Source: Bryopsis sp. KO-2023
Taxonomy: Eukaryota; Chlorophyta; Ulvophyceae; Bryopsidales; Bryopsidaceae
Direction of reading: 5' to 3'
Assembly (NCBI GenBank): GCA_030272585.1
Contig: BSYQ01000003.1
Coordinates: 496,001 to 560,000 of the forward strand
Length of the DNA stretch: 64,000 bases
Under the pieces are notes generated by a model. It saw nothing but the letters and a program-made list of their open reading frames with translations. It had not been told where the DNA came from and did no database searches. Positions 18,742-27,243 of the stretch are shown here, piece by piece (the stretch's first letter is position 1; every line of letters begins with the position of its first letter). The position numbers and the translations under genes are program-made.

Positions 18742-19200
18742 TCACCATTGGCTGGGGGGAGGCTCCTGCTCCTCATGGAGCGGACCACCTGGAAAAACAC
18801 CTCTGACCCGATACACGACACTCTTGTCTGCAGGACGGTTCGCAAAATGTACGGGTCCAGTTTCGAGATCACGCCAAACATGCCTCTCATCGATACGGAT
18901 ACTGTGCAGAAACAATGCTTCTCGGAGCCTGTGGAGGCTGTATGAGTTCTCCAGATACACATTCTGAAGAAATTGAAGAAGGTCACTGTTGCTGGCGAAG
19001 GTGATGGGGAACTGAACCTGATAGTCTGGGAAAAAGGCGTACTCGGTAACCATCTGCATCCGTCCCCTCTGCGCTGATCTGTGCTGCTCCCTGCTCCGAT
19101 CTGACATGACCCGGATCATCGTCCTTCCTCTTCTGACCGGGTACCCGTAGTCGTCTTTTCCGCACTGATGCCCATCGAAGTCCATCGGCCAACGGGTCAT
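18742..19200 (-). CDS. Hypothetical 152-residue ORF in repeat-rich DNA
   Basis: Open from an ATG at 19198-19200 to a stop at 18742. The sequence looks protein-like rather than repetitive: an Arg-rich N-terminal part, then a mixed region rich in Leu, His and aromatic residues, then a Pro-rich end. No family is recognised. It lies on the same strand as and ~1.1 kb downstream of the three-exon orphan gene at 20325-21088. It could be a decayed exon of a transposon gene. Its 3' end runs into the duplicated segment near 18760, so the true C-terminus is uncertain. Confidence 0.35.
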   Translation of the reverse strand: MTRWPMDFDGHQCGKDDYGYPVRRGRTMIRVMSDRSREQHRSAQRGRMQMVTEYAFFPDYQVQFPITFASNSDLLQFLQNVYLENSYSLHRLREALFLHSIRIDERHVWRDLETGPVHFANRPADKSVVYRVRGVFPGGPLHEEQEPPPSQW

Positions 19201-20235
19201 GTGTTCAGGTCTGGGGTCTGCATGATAGTGAAGCTTGTGGGTGACGCAATAGTGGTCGGCTGTGTTGGTTGGATTCGTGATAACTTGCTGGCTAACGCAA
19301 GTATACTTGTGGGGTTTGTTGGTTTAGACAACTCTCTAGCTAGCGCGGTTGTGAACGCTACTAGAGCACTTAGGTTGGGAAGTGATTGCGTCAGGCAAAC
19401 ACTTAACACACACACACACAAACACACACACAAGCGGGAACACACCAATCCCACGAATCCCGAGTTCTTACAAAGTAACTATGAGTGTCAAAACAACGAG
19501 TGGGCCTCTTAAGTACCCCTAAGTGTAGTACGCTGACGCATGCCCCAAACTCTGGGTCTAATCTGTCTTACTCGTGAACCCACATGCGTCAGCCACCCTC
19601 GGCTCTATCCCAAACTACCTCGTGAGCGCTATTGCGTCACCCACAAGCTTCACTATCACTGCAGGCCTGGTTCCGATCGGGTCTGCACCTCCTATCCATC
19701 CTTGCTCACCACCCTCGCCAAACTCTGCACCTCCTCTCCATCCTTGCTCACCACCCTCGCCAAACTCTGCACCTCCTCTCCATCCTTGCTCACCACCCCC
19801 GCCAAACTCCCATCCTGGGCGGTTGGCTCGGGCCTGACCAGGTCGGATCATGTTTGGGGGGGGTCCTCGGGCCTGACCAGGTCGGATCATGTTTGGGGGG
19901 GGTCCTCGGGCCTGACCAGGTCGGATCATGTTTGGGGGGGGTCCTCGGGCCTGACCAGGTCGGATCATGTTTGGGAGGGGTCCTTGGGCCTGACCAGGTG
20001 GAGGGCCCCTACCACCTACGCAGGTGACTTTAGGTTCAAGTTCATCAGGTTCAGTCCAGGGGTTGGACATTTCAGGTTCGATCCCCGATCCACTGCCTTC
20101 TCCGACTTTTGGTTCATATGCAGTCCATCACTCTTCACTCTCTGAATATGAATACGGGTTTGTCCATTAGCAACAACAATACCAAAAGCAACATAATGCC
20201 TCAGGGGCCACTAATGTTACAAACAACTCCACACC
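19201..20235. repeat. Noncoding stretch with minisatellites
   Basis: No gene is supported. It holds a CA-repeat (about 19409-19432), three 42-bp units (19695-19820), four 39-bp units with GGTCGGATCATGTTT (from about 19828 to 19996), and a B-box-like GGTTCGATCCCC near 20076. Apparent ORFs here follow the repeats on both strands and are not coding. Confidence 0.75.
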
Positions 20236-20324
20236 TGTGTCGGCAGGTGCTTCAGGCGCTTCAGGCGCTTCAGGCGCTTCAGGTGCTTCAGGTGCTTCAG
20301 GTGCTTTAGGTGCTTTAGGTGCTT
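20236..20324. repeat. 9-bp tandem repeat (GCTTCAGGC/T)
   Basis: About nine copies of a 9-mer directly downstream of the stop codon of the minus-strand orphan gene. The minus-strand translation would be an Ala-Pro-Glu repeat, but it lies outside the annotated frame. Confidence 0.7.
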
Positions 20325-21088
20325 CTACTTGCAGGTCCAGTTGAATGTGCTGCTCAGTCGCAGATCCTTCAGGTGCATGGCATCCACCTCTCGTCGGATC
20401 TGATCCAGATGCCCCAACAGCCCATTTTCCCGGAGCAGTTCTACAGAAAAAAACATGCAAATATTTTGGGGAAAACAGATACAGGAAATACAACAACAAT
20501 TCCAGTTCCTGATCCACAAATTTTTTGGGGAAAACAGATACAGGAAATACAACAACAATTCCAGTTCCTGATCCACATATTTTTTGGGGAAAACAGATAC
20601 AGGAAATACAACAACAATTCCAGTTCCTGATTCACTTCTCACCAGTTGGAACGCTATAAGGGTAGGCCGGGTCCTGGTTTAGAAGCGTGACACCCCTCGA
20701 GCGGACCAGACCGGGTGGTAACACAGTGATTTTGTCGAGAATCCGGTCCACAGCACGCACTGGAGGGCTCATCTCTGCGTGGGCTCGGAGCACGAACTCG
20801 GCGTGGTAGTCGTCACCCAGGGCGGAGTCCAGAGCACTTGCAGCCCTCAGAAAAGGTCCCTGTCAAAAAAAAACAGATACAGTTAAAACAAACCCTAGAG
20901 CGGCTAGCAACAAATTAGCGACATATGCTTACCAATCTGAGACCGAAGTGGAGCCGGAGTGTGAGCAGGTGCAGGTAAATCTGTTCGGCATCTTCGTTGC
21001 GGATACGAAAGCCGACGGGAAAGCACAAATCAGGTCTGCGCTCAATCGCTTTCACGTACGACCGCGCTTTCAGGTCAACGGAGGACAT
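20325..21088 (-). CDS. Three-exon gene of unknown family (162 aa)
   Basis: Minus-strand exons 20933-21088, 20643-20859 and 20325-20440 join in phase through canonical GT-AG borders (donors GTAAGC and GTGAGA; acceptors ACAG and GTAG). They give 163 codons including a TAG stop. The ATG at 21086-21088 has the context AAAATG; a TATA-like ATATAT lies ~125 bp upstream. The product is soluble-looking: a basic N-terminus, mixed alpha-helical content, repeated acidic/hydrophobic stretches and no membrane segment. I do not recognise the family. Intron 2 contains three 59-bp repeats. The surroundings are transposon-derived, so this may be a mobile-element gene or a stray host gene. Confidence 0.55.
20461..20637. 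repeat. Three 59-bp direct repeats inside an intron
   Basis: Units spaced exactly 59 bp apart (TTGGGG at 20466, 20525 and 20584) lie within intron 2 of the minus-strand orphan gene, ending next to its donor site. They are near-identical to one another. Confidence 0.85.
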
Positions 21089-21289
21089 TTTAGCAGCGGC
21101 CAGCTCAGGCCAGGGGCTCAGTCTGGTGGTGGCGGGACAAATAACAAAAAAATAAACGCACGAAATAACAAAAGGAACGGAGCGGGTGGTGAAGTCTGCG
21201 AGAGCAGGTGGATATATTCGAGACCCACGCAGCTACTAAAGGATAAGACTCACTCCTCTCCTACAGCTACGACACGTCCTGACTAACGC

Positions 21290-21660
21290 TTGATTTGATC
21301 GGCGGTGATGATCGGTTTCATCCCTGGCGGACCGACTACATCCATACTATGGATCCGATCACGATCTAATCGGTCGTGGATTGATCGGTCCGACCGATTA
21401 AATCGTGATCGGGTTTTTCCGATCAGATCGATCGCCGATCAAATCGGTTTGGCCGATCATCGATGGAGATCGGCCGATCACCAATCTGATCGGCTGACCG
21501 AGTTAATCGGCCAACTTTGATCGGCCGATCACGATCACACCGTCCAACATCGGCCGATCAAGCGCCGACAGGGCGAGGCGCTTGATCGTGATCGTGATCG
21601 TGATCGGAGATGCCGATTAGATCGGATCATGATCGGTCAATTGATCGGTCCATCACAAAT
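21290..21660. repeat. GATCGG-rich palindromic DNA, part 1
   Basis: Dense short palindromes of the type CGATCACGATCG and GGCCGATCA with no coding signal. This is the left end of a foldback region reaching 23656. It is probably a cluster of inverted-repeat transposable elements. Confidence 0.65.
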
Positions 21661-21693
21661 GCCGAGAAATCACCACCCGCAGGTGTTTTTGGG

Positions 21694-21766
21694 GTGCAGG
21701 GATTCGAACCTGGGACCTAACAAACTAGAGACAGACGCATTAACGCTTGGACCACTCGGAGCCACG
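21694..21766 (-). repeat. tRNA-like repeat, minus copy
   Basis: On the minus strand an A-box-like TGGCTCCGAGTGG is followed ~40 bp later by a perfect B box GGTTCGAATCC (plus-strand 21700-21710). The acceptor and anticodon stems do not close, so it is a tRNA-derived SINE-type head rather than a working tRNA gene. A second, inverted copy begins near 21850, making the two arms of a foldback with a short ATATAT-containing centre near 21810. Confidence 0.6.
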
Positions 21767-21849
21767 GTCACTAGGTCATCCGTGTCATTATATACCTCAG
21801 TTTGTCGGACTGAGAGATCACGTATATAATGACACGGATGACCTACAAA

Positions 21850-22345
21850 CCGTGGCTCCGAGTGGTCCAAGCGTTAGTGAGTATGCTTCTAATCCGTTAG
21901 GTACCCGGCAGACATGGGCTGAGACCCCTGTGCACAGGACAGGACAGAACAGACTGTCTGTTCTGTGCACAGGGTCGGACCTGTGCGGCACAGGTGCACA
22001 GACCTGTACAGCACAGCACAGACAGGGTCTGTGCAAAGTCTGTGCAGGTCTGTGCAAAGTCTGTGTAGGTCTGTGCACAGTCTGTGCAGTTTCTGTGTAG
22101 ACTCTGTGCACAGTCTGTGCAGATTCTGTGCAGATTCTGTGCAGTTCTGTGCTGTGCTGTGCAGTCTGTGCACCTGTGCAGCACAGGTCCGACCTGTGCA
22201 CAGAACAGACAGTCTGTTCTGTTCTAGCCTGTGGAATTTCGAAAAACAGGACAGGACAGCACAGGGTGCACAGAACCCGCACAGAACCCTGTCCTGTGCA
22301 GCCCATGACTGGTACCCGGTTCGAATCCTTCCACCTCAGAAACAC
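21850..22345 (+). repeat. tRNA-like repeat, plus copy, split by an insertion
   Basis: The same A-box-like sequence (about 21852-21875) and B box (GGTTCGAATCC, about 22318-22328) as the minus copy are separated here by a 403-bp element at 21909-22311 and its target duplication. Sequence beyond the B box (ACACCTGCGGGTGGTGA) also matches the minus copy, so the original repeat extended further than the tRNA part. Confidence 0.6.
21909..22311. mobile_element. Non-autonomous hAT-type MITE with CTGTGCA repeats
   Basis: A 403-bp element with 13-bp terminal inverted repeats CAGACATGGGCTG / CAGTCATGGGCTG (one mismatch). It is flanked by the 8-bp direct duplication GTACCCGG (21901-21908 and 22312-22319). 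The size, the CAG ends and the 8-bp duplication are the hAT signature. The interior has no ORF: it has ~70-bp inverted subterminal arms around a tandem of CTGTGCA-based units. Such subterminal repeats are where hAT transposases bind in known elements. Confidence 0.82.
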
Positions 22346-22426
22346 CTGCGGGTGGTGACTTGTCGGCATTTTCGCGAGACCGATCAATTCATCGATCAAA
22401 TGATCAATACCGATCATGATCAGATA

Positions 22427-22880
22427 TAGGACTTGGGCCAAAATTCTGGTCCGGCTACGGTCCGGTCCGGTTACGGTCGAGTTACGGTTCCGTATTACGG
22501 CCGTAACTCCGTACCGTAACCGGAGTAATATGTTGTTTTTACGGTACGGAACAGGTACGGTATAGCTACGGTAGCCCCTAAATCATCGTGAAGTAGTGTG
22601 GTTCAGTGCTAAAGCGTTAGGCTGTAGTCTGTAAGGTCGTGGGTTTGAATCCCCCTGGGTTCCTTTGGGTTCTCGGGACCCTGCGGGGGTTACTATTTAC
22701 GGTTTACGGTTGGTACGGTGGTTACGGTCGGTACGGTCCGGTACCGGAGCAGTACGGAGTGGTACGGTGGTCCGGTTCCGAGCACGAAAACCACTCCGGT
22801 CCGGACCGTAACTACCGTAACCGTAAGTGACCGGAGTGGGGTTACGGTACGGTTTACGGTACCGTAACCGGAAAGTCCTA
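22427..22880. mobile_element. Foldback element rich in GGTTACGG, enclosing a tRNA-like sequence
   Basis: Ends TAGGACTT...AAGTCCTA, and the palindrome continues outward into the flanking GATCATGATC sequence. The arms are built from GGTCCGG/GGTTACGG units and their complements. The centre (about 22594-22665) has an A-box-like TGGTTCAGTGC and a B-box-like GGTTTGAATCC. No ORF. It resembles hAT-type MITEs but lacks a clear 8-bp target duplication. Confidence 0.5.
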
Positions 22881-23656
22881 TCTCTGATCATGATCGGATG
22901 CAGGTCCGATCACGATCGGCCGATCACGATCACACCGATCAAGGTCAGCCGATGAAGTGCCGACAGGTCGCGGCGCTTGATCGTGATCGGGATCGTGATC
23001 GGAACAACCGATCAGATCGGTGATCGGCGAACCGATCACGATCACGATCAACATGTGATCGGACGATCAAGAGCACGATCAACATTTGATCGGCCGATCA
23101 CGATCACGATCACCGATCAGCCAAAAATGAAAAAAAAAAAAAAAAAACCGATCATTGCTAAAATCGGTTCTAGGACGCAGTTATGATGTCGGATTACTGC
23201 TGTGACCTAATATTACCTTAGTTTTGGAAGATCGATCAGATCCATAGTATGACTACATCGGCAAACCGCATTGATGTGACGATCAACCGATCACGATCGG
23301 ACCTGCACCCGATCAGGCTCGGCCGATCACGATCACACCGTTCAAACACGGCCGATCAAGTGTCGACAGGGTGGGGTGTTTGATCGTGATCGTGATCGTG
23401 AACGGTTTCGCCGATTTCATCGGTGATCGGTGAACCGATCACGATCACGATCAACATGTGATCGGACGATCAAGAGCACGATCAACATTTGATCGGCCGA
23501 TCACGATCACGATCACCGATCAGCCAAAAATGGAAAAAAAAAAAAAAAAAACCGATCATTACTAATATCGGTTCTAGGACGCAGTTATCAAGTCGGATCA
23601 CTGGTCCGACCTGGTATGACCTTGGTTTTCGAAGATCGATCAGATCCATAGTATGA
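22881..23656. repeat. GATCGG-rich DNA, a ~370-390-bp unit in two tandem copies
   Basis: Two copies (about 22897-23252 and 23293-23656) share the order: CGATCACGATCG palindromes, CAACATGTGATCGGACGATC, a run of 17-18 A, GGTTCTAGGACGCAGTTAT, and a right end with AGATCGATCAGATCC. They differ by scattered substitutions. Noncoding. The A-run and shared ends suggest copies of one repeat family. Confidence 0.7.
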
Positions 23657-23664
23657 TCACAGCA

Positions 23665-23696
23665 GAGTTGTGCGCCGTTGCAACGGCGCACAACTC
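23665..23696. repeat. Perfect 32-bp palindrome, left copy
   Basis: A 16-bp arm starting GAGTTGTGCGCCG is followed immediately by its complement with no loop. A second copy with one mismatch is at 26539-26570. The two bracket the BED-finger gene but have unlike neighbouring sequence and no matching target duplication. Confidence 0.7.
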
Positions 23697-24255
23697 CGGC
23701 TCCAAGTGACGCTCCCAATCGCCAATCAGCTCGTCGACGCTCGTGCGTTTGAGTTTTTACAGTCACATCACATCATAAAAAAAAGGGTAAGAGTCGTTCC
23801 GACGTCGTTTTTGCGACAACCAGACCTGGGCCCGACCGGACCGGCAGCGAAAAACCGGTCCGGTCCGGCCCAACCTGTCCGGTCCTGTCCGGTCCAGCGA
23901 AAAAACGCCGGTCCTTGCAAGACCGGACAGGCTTTGACCGGTCCTGGCCTGTCCTGTCCGGTCCACCGGTCCGAAATGCCTGTCGAAAATGTGGAACGGG
24001 TTTCGACAGGCATTTCCGGCTTTGGACAGGCAAACCGCCAAATTCACCGGACTTAGACAGGACAACAACCGGTCTTGGACAGGCCCACAACCTTTCAAAG
24101 ACCGGCCCACAACCTGTCGAAGACCGGTTAAACACCGGTCCAGACAGTGCAAATCGGCGGTTTCAGACAGAAGTTTACCTGTCTTGGACAGGTCAAGCGC
24201 CTGTCGAAACAGGAACAACCTCGCGCGATGTGTGAAAGTGTGAACGTCACTGAAG
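23697..24255. repeat. CCGGTC/CTGTCC palindrome-rich upstream region
   Basis: No gene is supported. From about 23810 to 24210 the DNA is built of CCGGTCCGG, CCTGTCC and GGACAGG elements in both orientations, like the array in intron 2 of the next gene. It may be a MITE lying in the promoter region of that gene. Confidence 0.55.
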
Positions 24256-24262
24256 TATAAAA
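24256..24262 (+). promoter_or_regulatory. TATA box of the BED-finger gene
   Basis: TATAAAA lies 100 bp upstream of the ATG at 24363 and is followed by a purine/CGCA-repeat leader. Confidence 0.55.
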
Positions 24263-24362
24263 GGGAACCCTGCATGCGCGGAAAACCTAGCATCATTCCG
24301 CCTACAGCAAGAGCAAACAAGCACGCACGCACGCACGTACGCACCAGGAAAGCCAACGAAAG

Positions 24363-26686
24363 ATGTCGCCAAAAATGACGCTCCGCAACAAGAGGACGGC
24401 CGGTGGGAAAAAGGGAGGTGGGACGGAGGGGGGAAAAGTGGACACCGCGAAGGGAAAGGGAAAAAAGGGACCGGCGTCGAAAGCGGAAGGAAAAAAGGGA
24501 CCAGCGTCAAAAGCGGGAGGAGAAAAGGCACCGGCGGCGAAAGCAGCGAGTTTGCCGCCGCCTCCACCGCCCATGGAAGCACCCACGGTGGACACGGTGG
24601 ACATGGCGGACATGGCGGACATGGATGTAAGGGTGTTGCAATTTTTTGTTGGTGAAAAAAAAAATGTAATGAAATAATGAAATTTCCAGAAAATCAATTT
24701 GAAGATATGTTTTTTATCCTTTCAATTTCACATCTGGAATTTATGGTTTTTGTTTTTTATCCTTTCAATTTCACATCTGGAATTTATAGTATTTGTTTTT
24801 TATCCTTGCAATTGCACCTCTAGAATTTATGTTTTTTTGTTTTTTATCCTTGCAACTTCACATCTGCAATTTATAGTATTTATTTTTTATCCTTGCAACT
24901 TCACATCTGGAATTTATAATATTTATTTTGTTACCAGGTGGACATATTTGGAGGTTCATCAGGGAACCTTCGAAAGAGGTTGAGGGATGTCGCTGATGAG
25001 AGGAAGGGGGAGGAGGACGAGGCCATGCAGAGGATGAAGGTGCCCCGGGCAACAGGACGACTGCAGCCATTAGAAGGGTTTTATGAAGGGGAACTGGATT
25101 TCCTTGATGACAGCCCGCCCCCATTCAGGCTGGGGACACTGCCACCACCCATGGCGAAGCCGCGTCAAGGTTCTGCAGGAAAGGGCCCTTCAGGTTCAGA
25201 ACCATCACAGACATCACAGGTGAGATAAAAGGAAAACATGGAAATGATAAGTTAAAGGTCGGGATGGGTTGCAAACATGATCCAACCACTGCATGGAAGT
25301 GGATGATTTAAAAACTGAAAATTGCTTTCCTTTCCCAAAAATCTTTGCCCTGGTCTTGGTCTGACCTGTCCAGACCGGAAAAACAACCGGTTCTGGACAG
25401 GAGTTGATGCCTGTCCAGTGTTACAGCCGTCTGGTCTTTGGTGAGACTGGCGGTACAGTAGTACCACAGGTCAGCTCACGAGGAAGTGAGTGGTAACACG
25501 TGTGTGTGAAGGGTCCACTCTGGTACGACTGAAGGGACCTTGATAGGTGTTGACAGGTGTTGATAGGTTGTATCAGGGGACTACTTAAGGGGCCTTCGCG
25601 CCCACTATTGTAATTCATTTTTCACGCGAACAAAAGTTCCAGTGCGTATCACCACTGTTTCATCCAGACAGGTAACAGCCTTTCCTAGGCAGGTAAAGCG
25701 CCTGTCCAGGCAGGTATGTCCTATCCAGACCGGGTAAATAACCGGTTCTAGACAGGATATGTTGCCTGTCCAGACAGGTATCTACCTGTTCTAGACAGGT
25801 ATCAACCTGTTCTAGACAGGTCGTCTGCCTGTCTGGACAGGTCATATACCTGTCCGGACAGGCAAGTAACTGTTCACATATAATGCCTTCTTCATGCTAA
25901 CTATTCTTTGTTTTCTTGTGTCCAGGGGGAAAGCAGGAAGAGGAGACCCTCGGCAAACGCCTGGGTCAAGCGCCTCTTCCTCAAGCCCGATGGCACCCTC
26001 CATAAAATCAGTGATTTTACGGAGGGTGGGGAGGTCACACAGAAGCTTGTTTGCAGGCTGTGTGACCTCCCCGTGAGTTACCACCGCAGTTCCCTCACGA
26101 CTGCGAAGAACCACGCCAAGGGCCACCAACTGAGGACGGAGGAAGATATGCGGAAGAGGGAGGAAGCGGGATGGTAAGAAAAAGGGACCCAAAACACTGT
26201 TGAATGTGCTGAAAAAGAAACCCAAAACACTGTTGAATGTGCTGAAAAAGGGACCCAAAACACTGTTGAATGTGGTGAAAAAGGGACCCAAAACACTGTT
26301 GAATGTGCTGAAAAAGAAACCCAAAACACTGTTGAATGTGCATGTGAATCTGATGCATGGTGTCCAACAGAAACTGAAACAGGTATTATGTGTGTTACAG
26401 GCCACGGGGCAACACCGACAGCACGTCGGAGGTGGTGGTCCACACGGTGGGGAGGGCCTGGAAACCGACGGAGCATGCATGGAAGGTAGCATGCATGCGC
26501 GAGCGAGCCCCGCTATTAAGTGATTGTGGTTTGATGCTGAGTTGTGCGCCGTTGCAATGGCGCACAACTCTGTCCCATACTAATCAACAGATGCCCGAAC
26601 ATTCTTCCATTTATCATGGTTTTCCTAACAGGTTCACACCGATACCGTTCATACCGTTTTCTAGACGAAAAAAACAAAAAGAATAA
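24363..26686 (+). CDS. BED-type zinc finger protein, hAT-like, probably truncated
   Basis: Exons 24363-24626, 24938-25219, 25926-26173 and 26401 onward join in phase with GT-AG borders. Exon 1 is Lys/Gly/Ala-rich and disordered. Exon 3 encodes a BED zinc finger: an aromatic lead (AWVKRLF), then C-x2-C (CRLC) and H-x3-H (NHAKGH). BED fingers bind DNA and commonly sit at the N-terminus of hAT transposases. Exon 4 runs through a 32-bp palindrome (26539-26570) and ends at 26686 without any catalytic DDE/RNase-H-like domain, so the gene is likely truncated or a domesticated fragment. Introns contain tandem repeats. Confidence 0.55.
24700..24935. repeat. Tandem repeats in intron 1 of the BED gene
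   Basis: About five units of ~46 bp with TTTTTTATCCTT, CAATTTCACATCTGG and AATTTAT motifs, ending just before the acceptor at 24936-24937. Confidence 0.8.
25660..25865. repeat. Array of GACAGG-CCTGTC palindromes in intron 2
   Basis: About nine short palindromes of the type CCTGTCCNGACAGG or CCTGTTCTAGACAGG, spaced roughly 23-25 bp. Individual units carry compensating changes in both arms (CCGG, TCTAGA or TGGA centres). The same motif family occurs at 23810-24210 and 25360-25420. Confidence 0.75.
26174..26400. repeat. ~31-bp tandem repeats in intron 3 of the BED gene
   Basis: About five units of AAAAAGGGACCCAAAACACT or a close variant plus GTTGAATGTGCTG between 26180 and 26345. They read open on both strands but lie between a clear donor (26174) and acceptor (26399-26400). 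Confidence 0.75.
26539..26570. repeat. 32-bp palindrome, right copy
   Basis: Same sequence as 23665-23696 except for one base, which breaks perfect symmetry. It lies in the open frame of the last exon of the BED gene. Confidence 0.65.
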
Positions 26687-27243
26687 CCGCCGCAATAAGC
26701 CCACCCCATTTATATGCAAGCATAATTGAAATACGTTGATCAAGATCAACTGGATTTACAGAACACGTGGACGAATCGGTTCGATCGTTCGGCACAGGCG
26801 GTGAAGTGTCGTGGCGAGGTGCTCAAGTGACTGTCGGGCAAACAATCTATTCTGTGAGAGTCTTAATGCCTTCTCGTTTATCCATCTCATTCGTGTTCCA
26901 CCCACAAAGAAACGAGGCCATTGGCCTTCACAAAACGTTAATAAAATCCATGTTTGAAGCACGCCATTTTCCATGTGCATGTCTGACAAGTGTTACACAA
27001 CAATAACAAAAAACACACCCCACAACTACAAGAAAATTCCCAAAGCCAACGTTACTTCCCTCTTTTTCCCCTTTCCTTTTTTTATCCATGAGTTCACTCG
27101 TTAACCCCTTGATACAACAATAAATTCCAAAAAAGAAAGAAAAAACATAGCACATGTGTTTCATTTCGTCTCCTCTGCATTGGTGTTGCTGCATACATAC
27201 ACTTTCAGGGCAGCAGACCTAATCAAAGGTTCCAAAAAAAAAA
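26687..27243. other. Intergenic, no gene supported
   Basis: AT-rich DNA between the BED gene and the convergent DUF3172-like gene. A minus-strand frame at 26756-26989 looks somewhat protein-like but has no recognisable domain or splice context. Confidence 0.5.

Noticed and set aside
19615-20070. Pro/Gly-rich ORFs on both strands
   Set aside because: They are translations of 42- and 39-bp minisatellite units.
21694-21766. Functional tRNA gene
   Set aside because: The B box is perfect but the acceptor, D and anticodon stems do not pair; it fits a tRNA-derived repeat instead.
25660-25865. Regularly spaced short palindromes reminiscent of a CRISPR array
   Set aside because: The units themselves vary and are palindromes without unique spacers of constant length. 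They lie in an intron of a eukaryotic gene and no cas genes are present.
26200-26523. Lys-Thr repeat ORF in the BED gene
   Set aside because: It is made by 31-bp intronic tandem repeats lying between a clear donor and acceptor.
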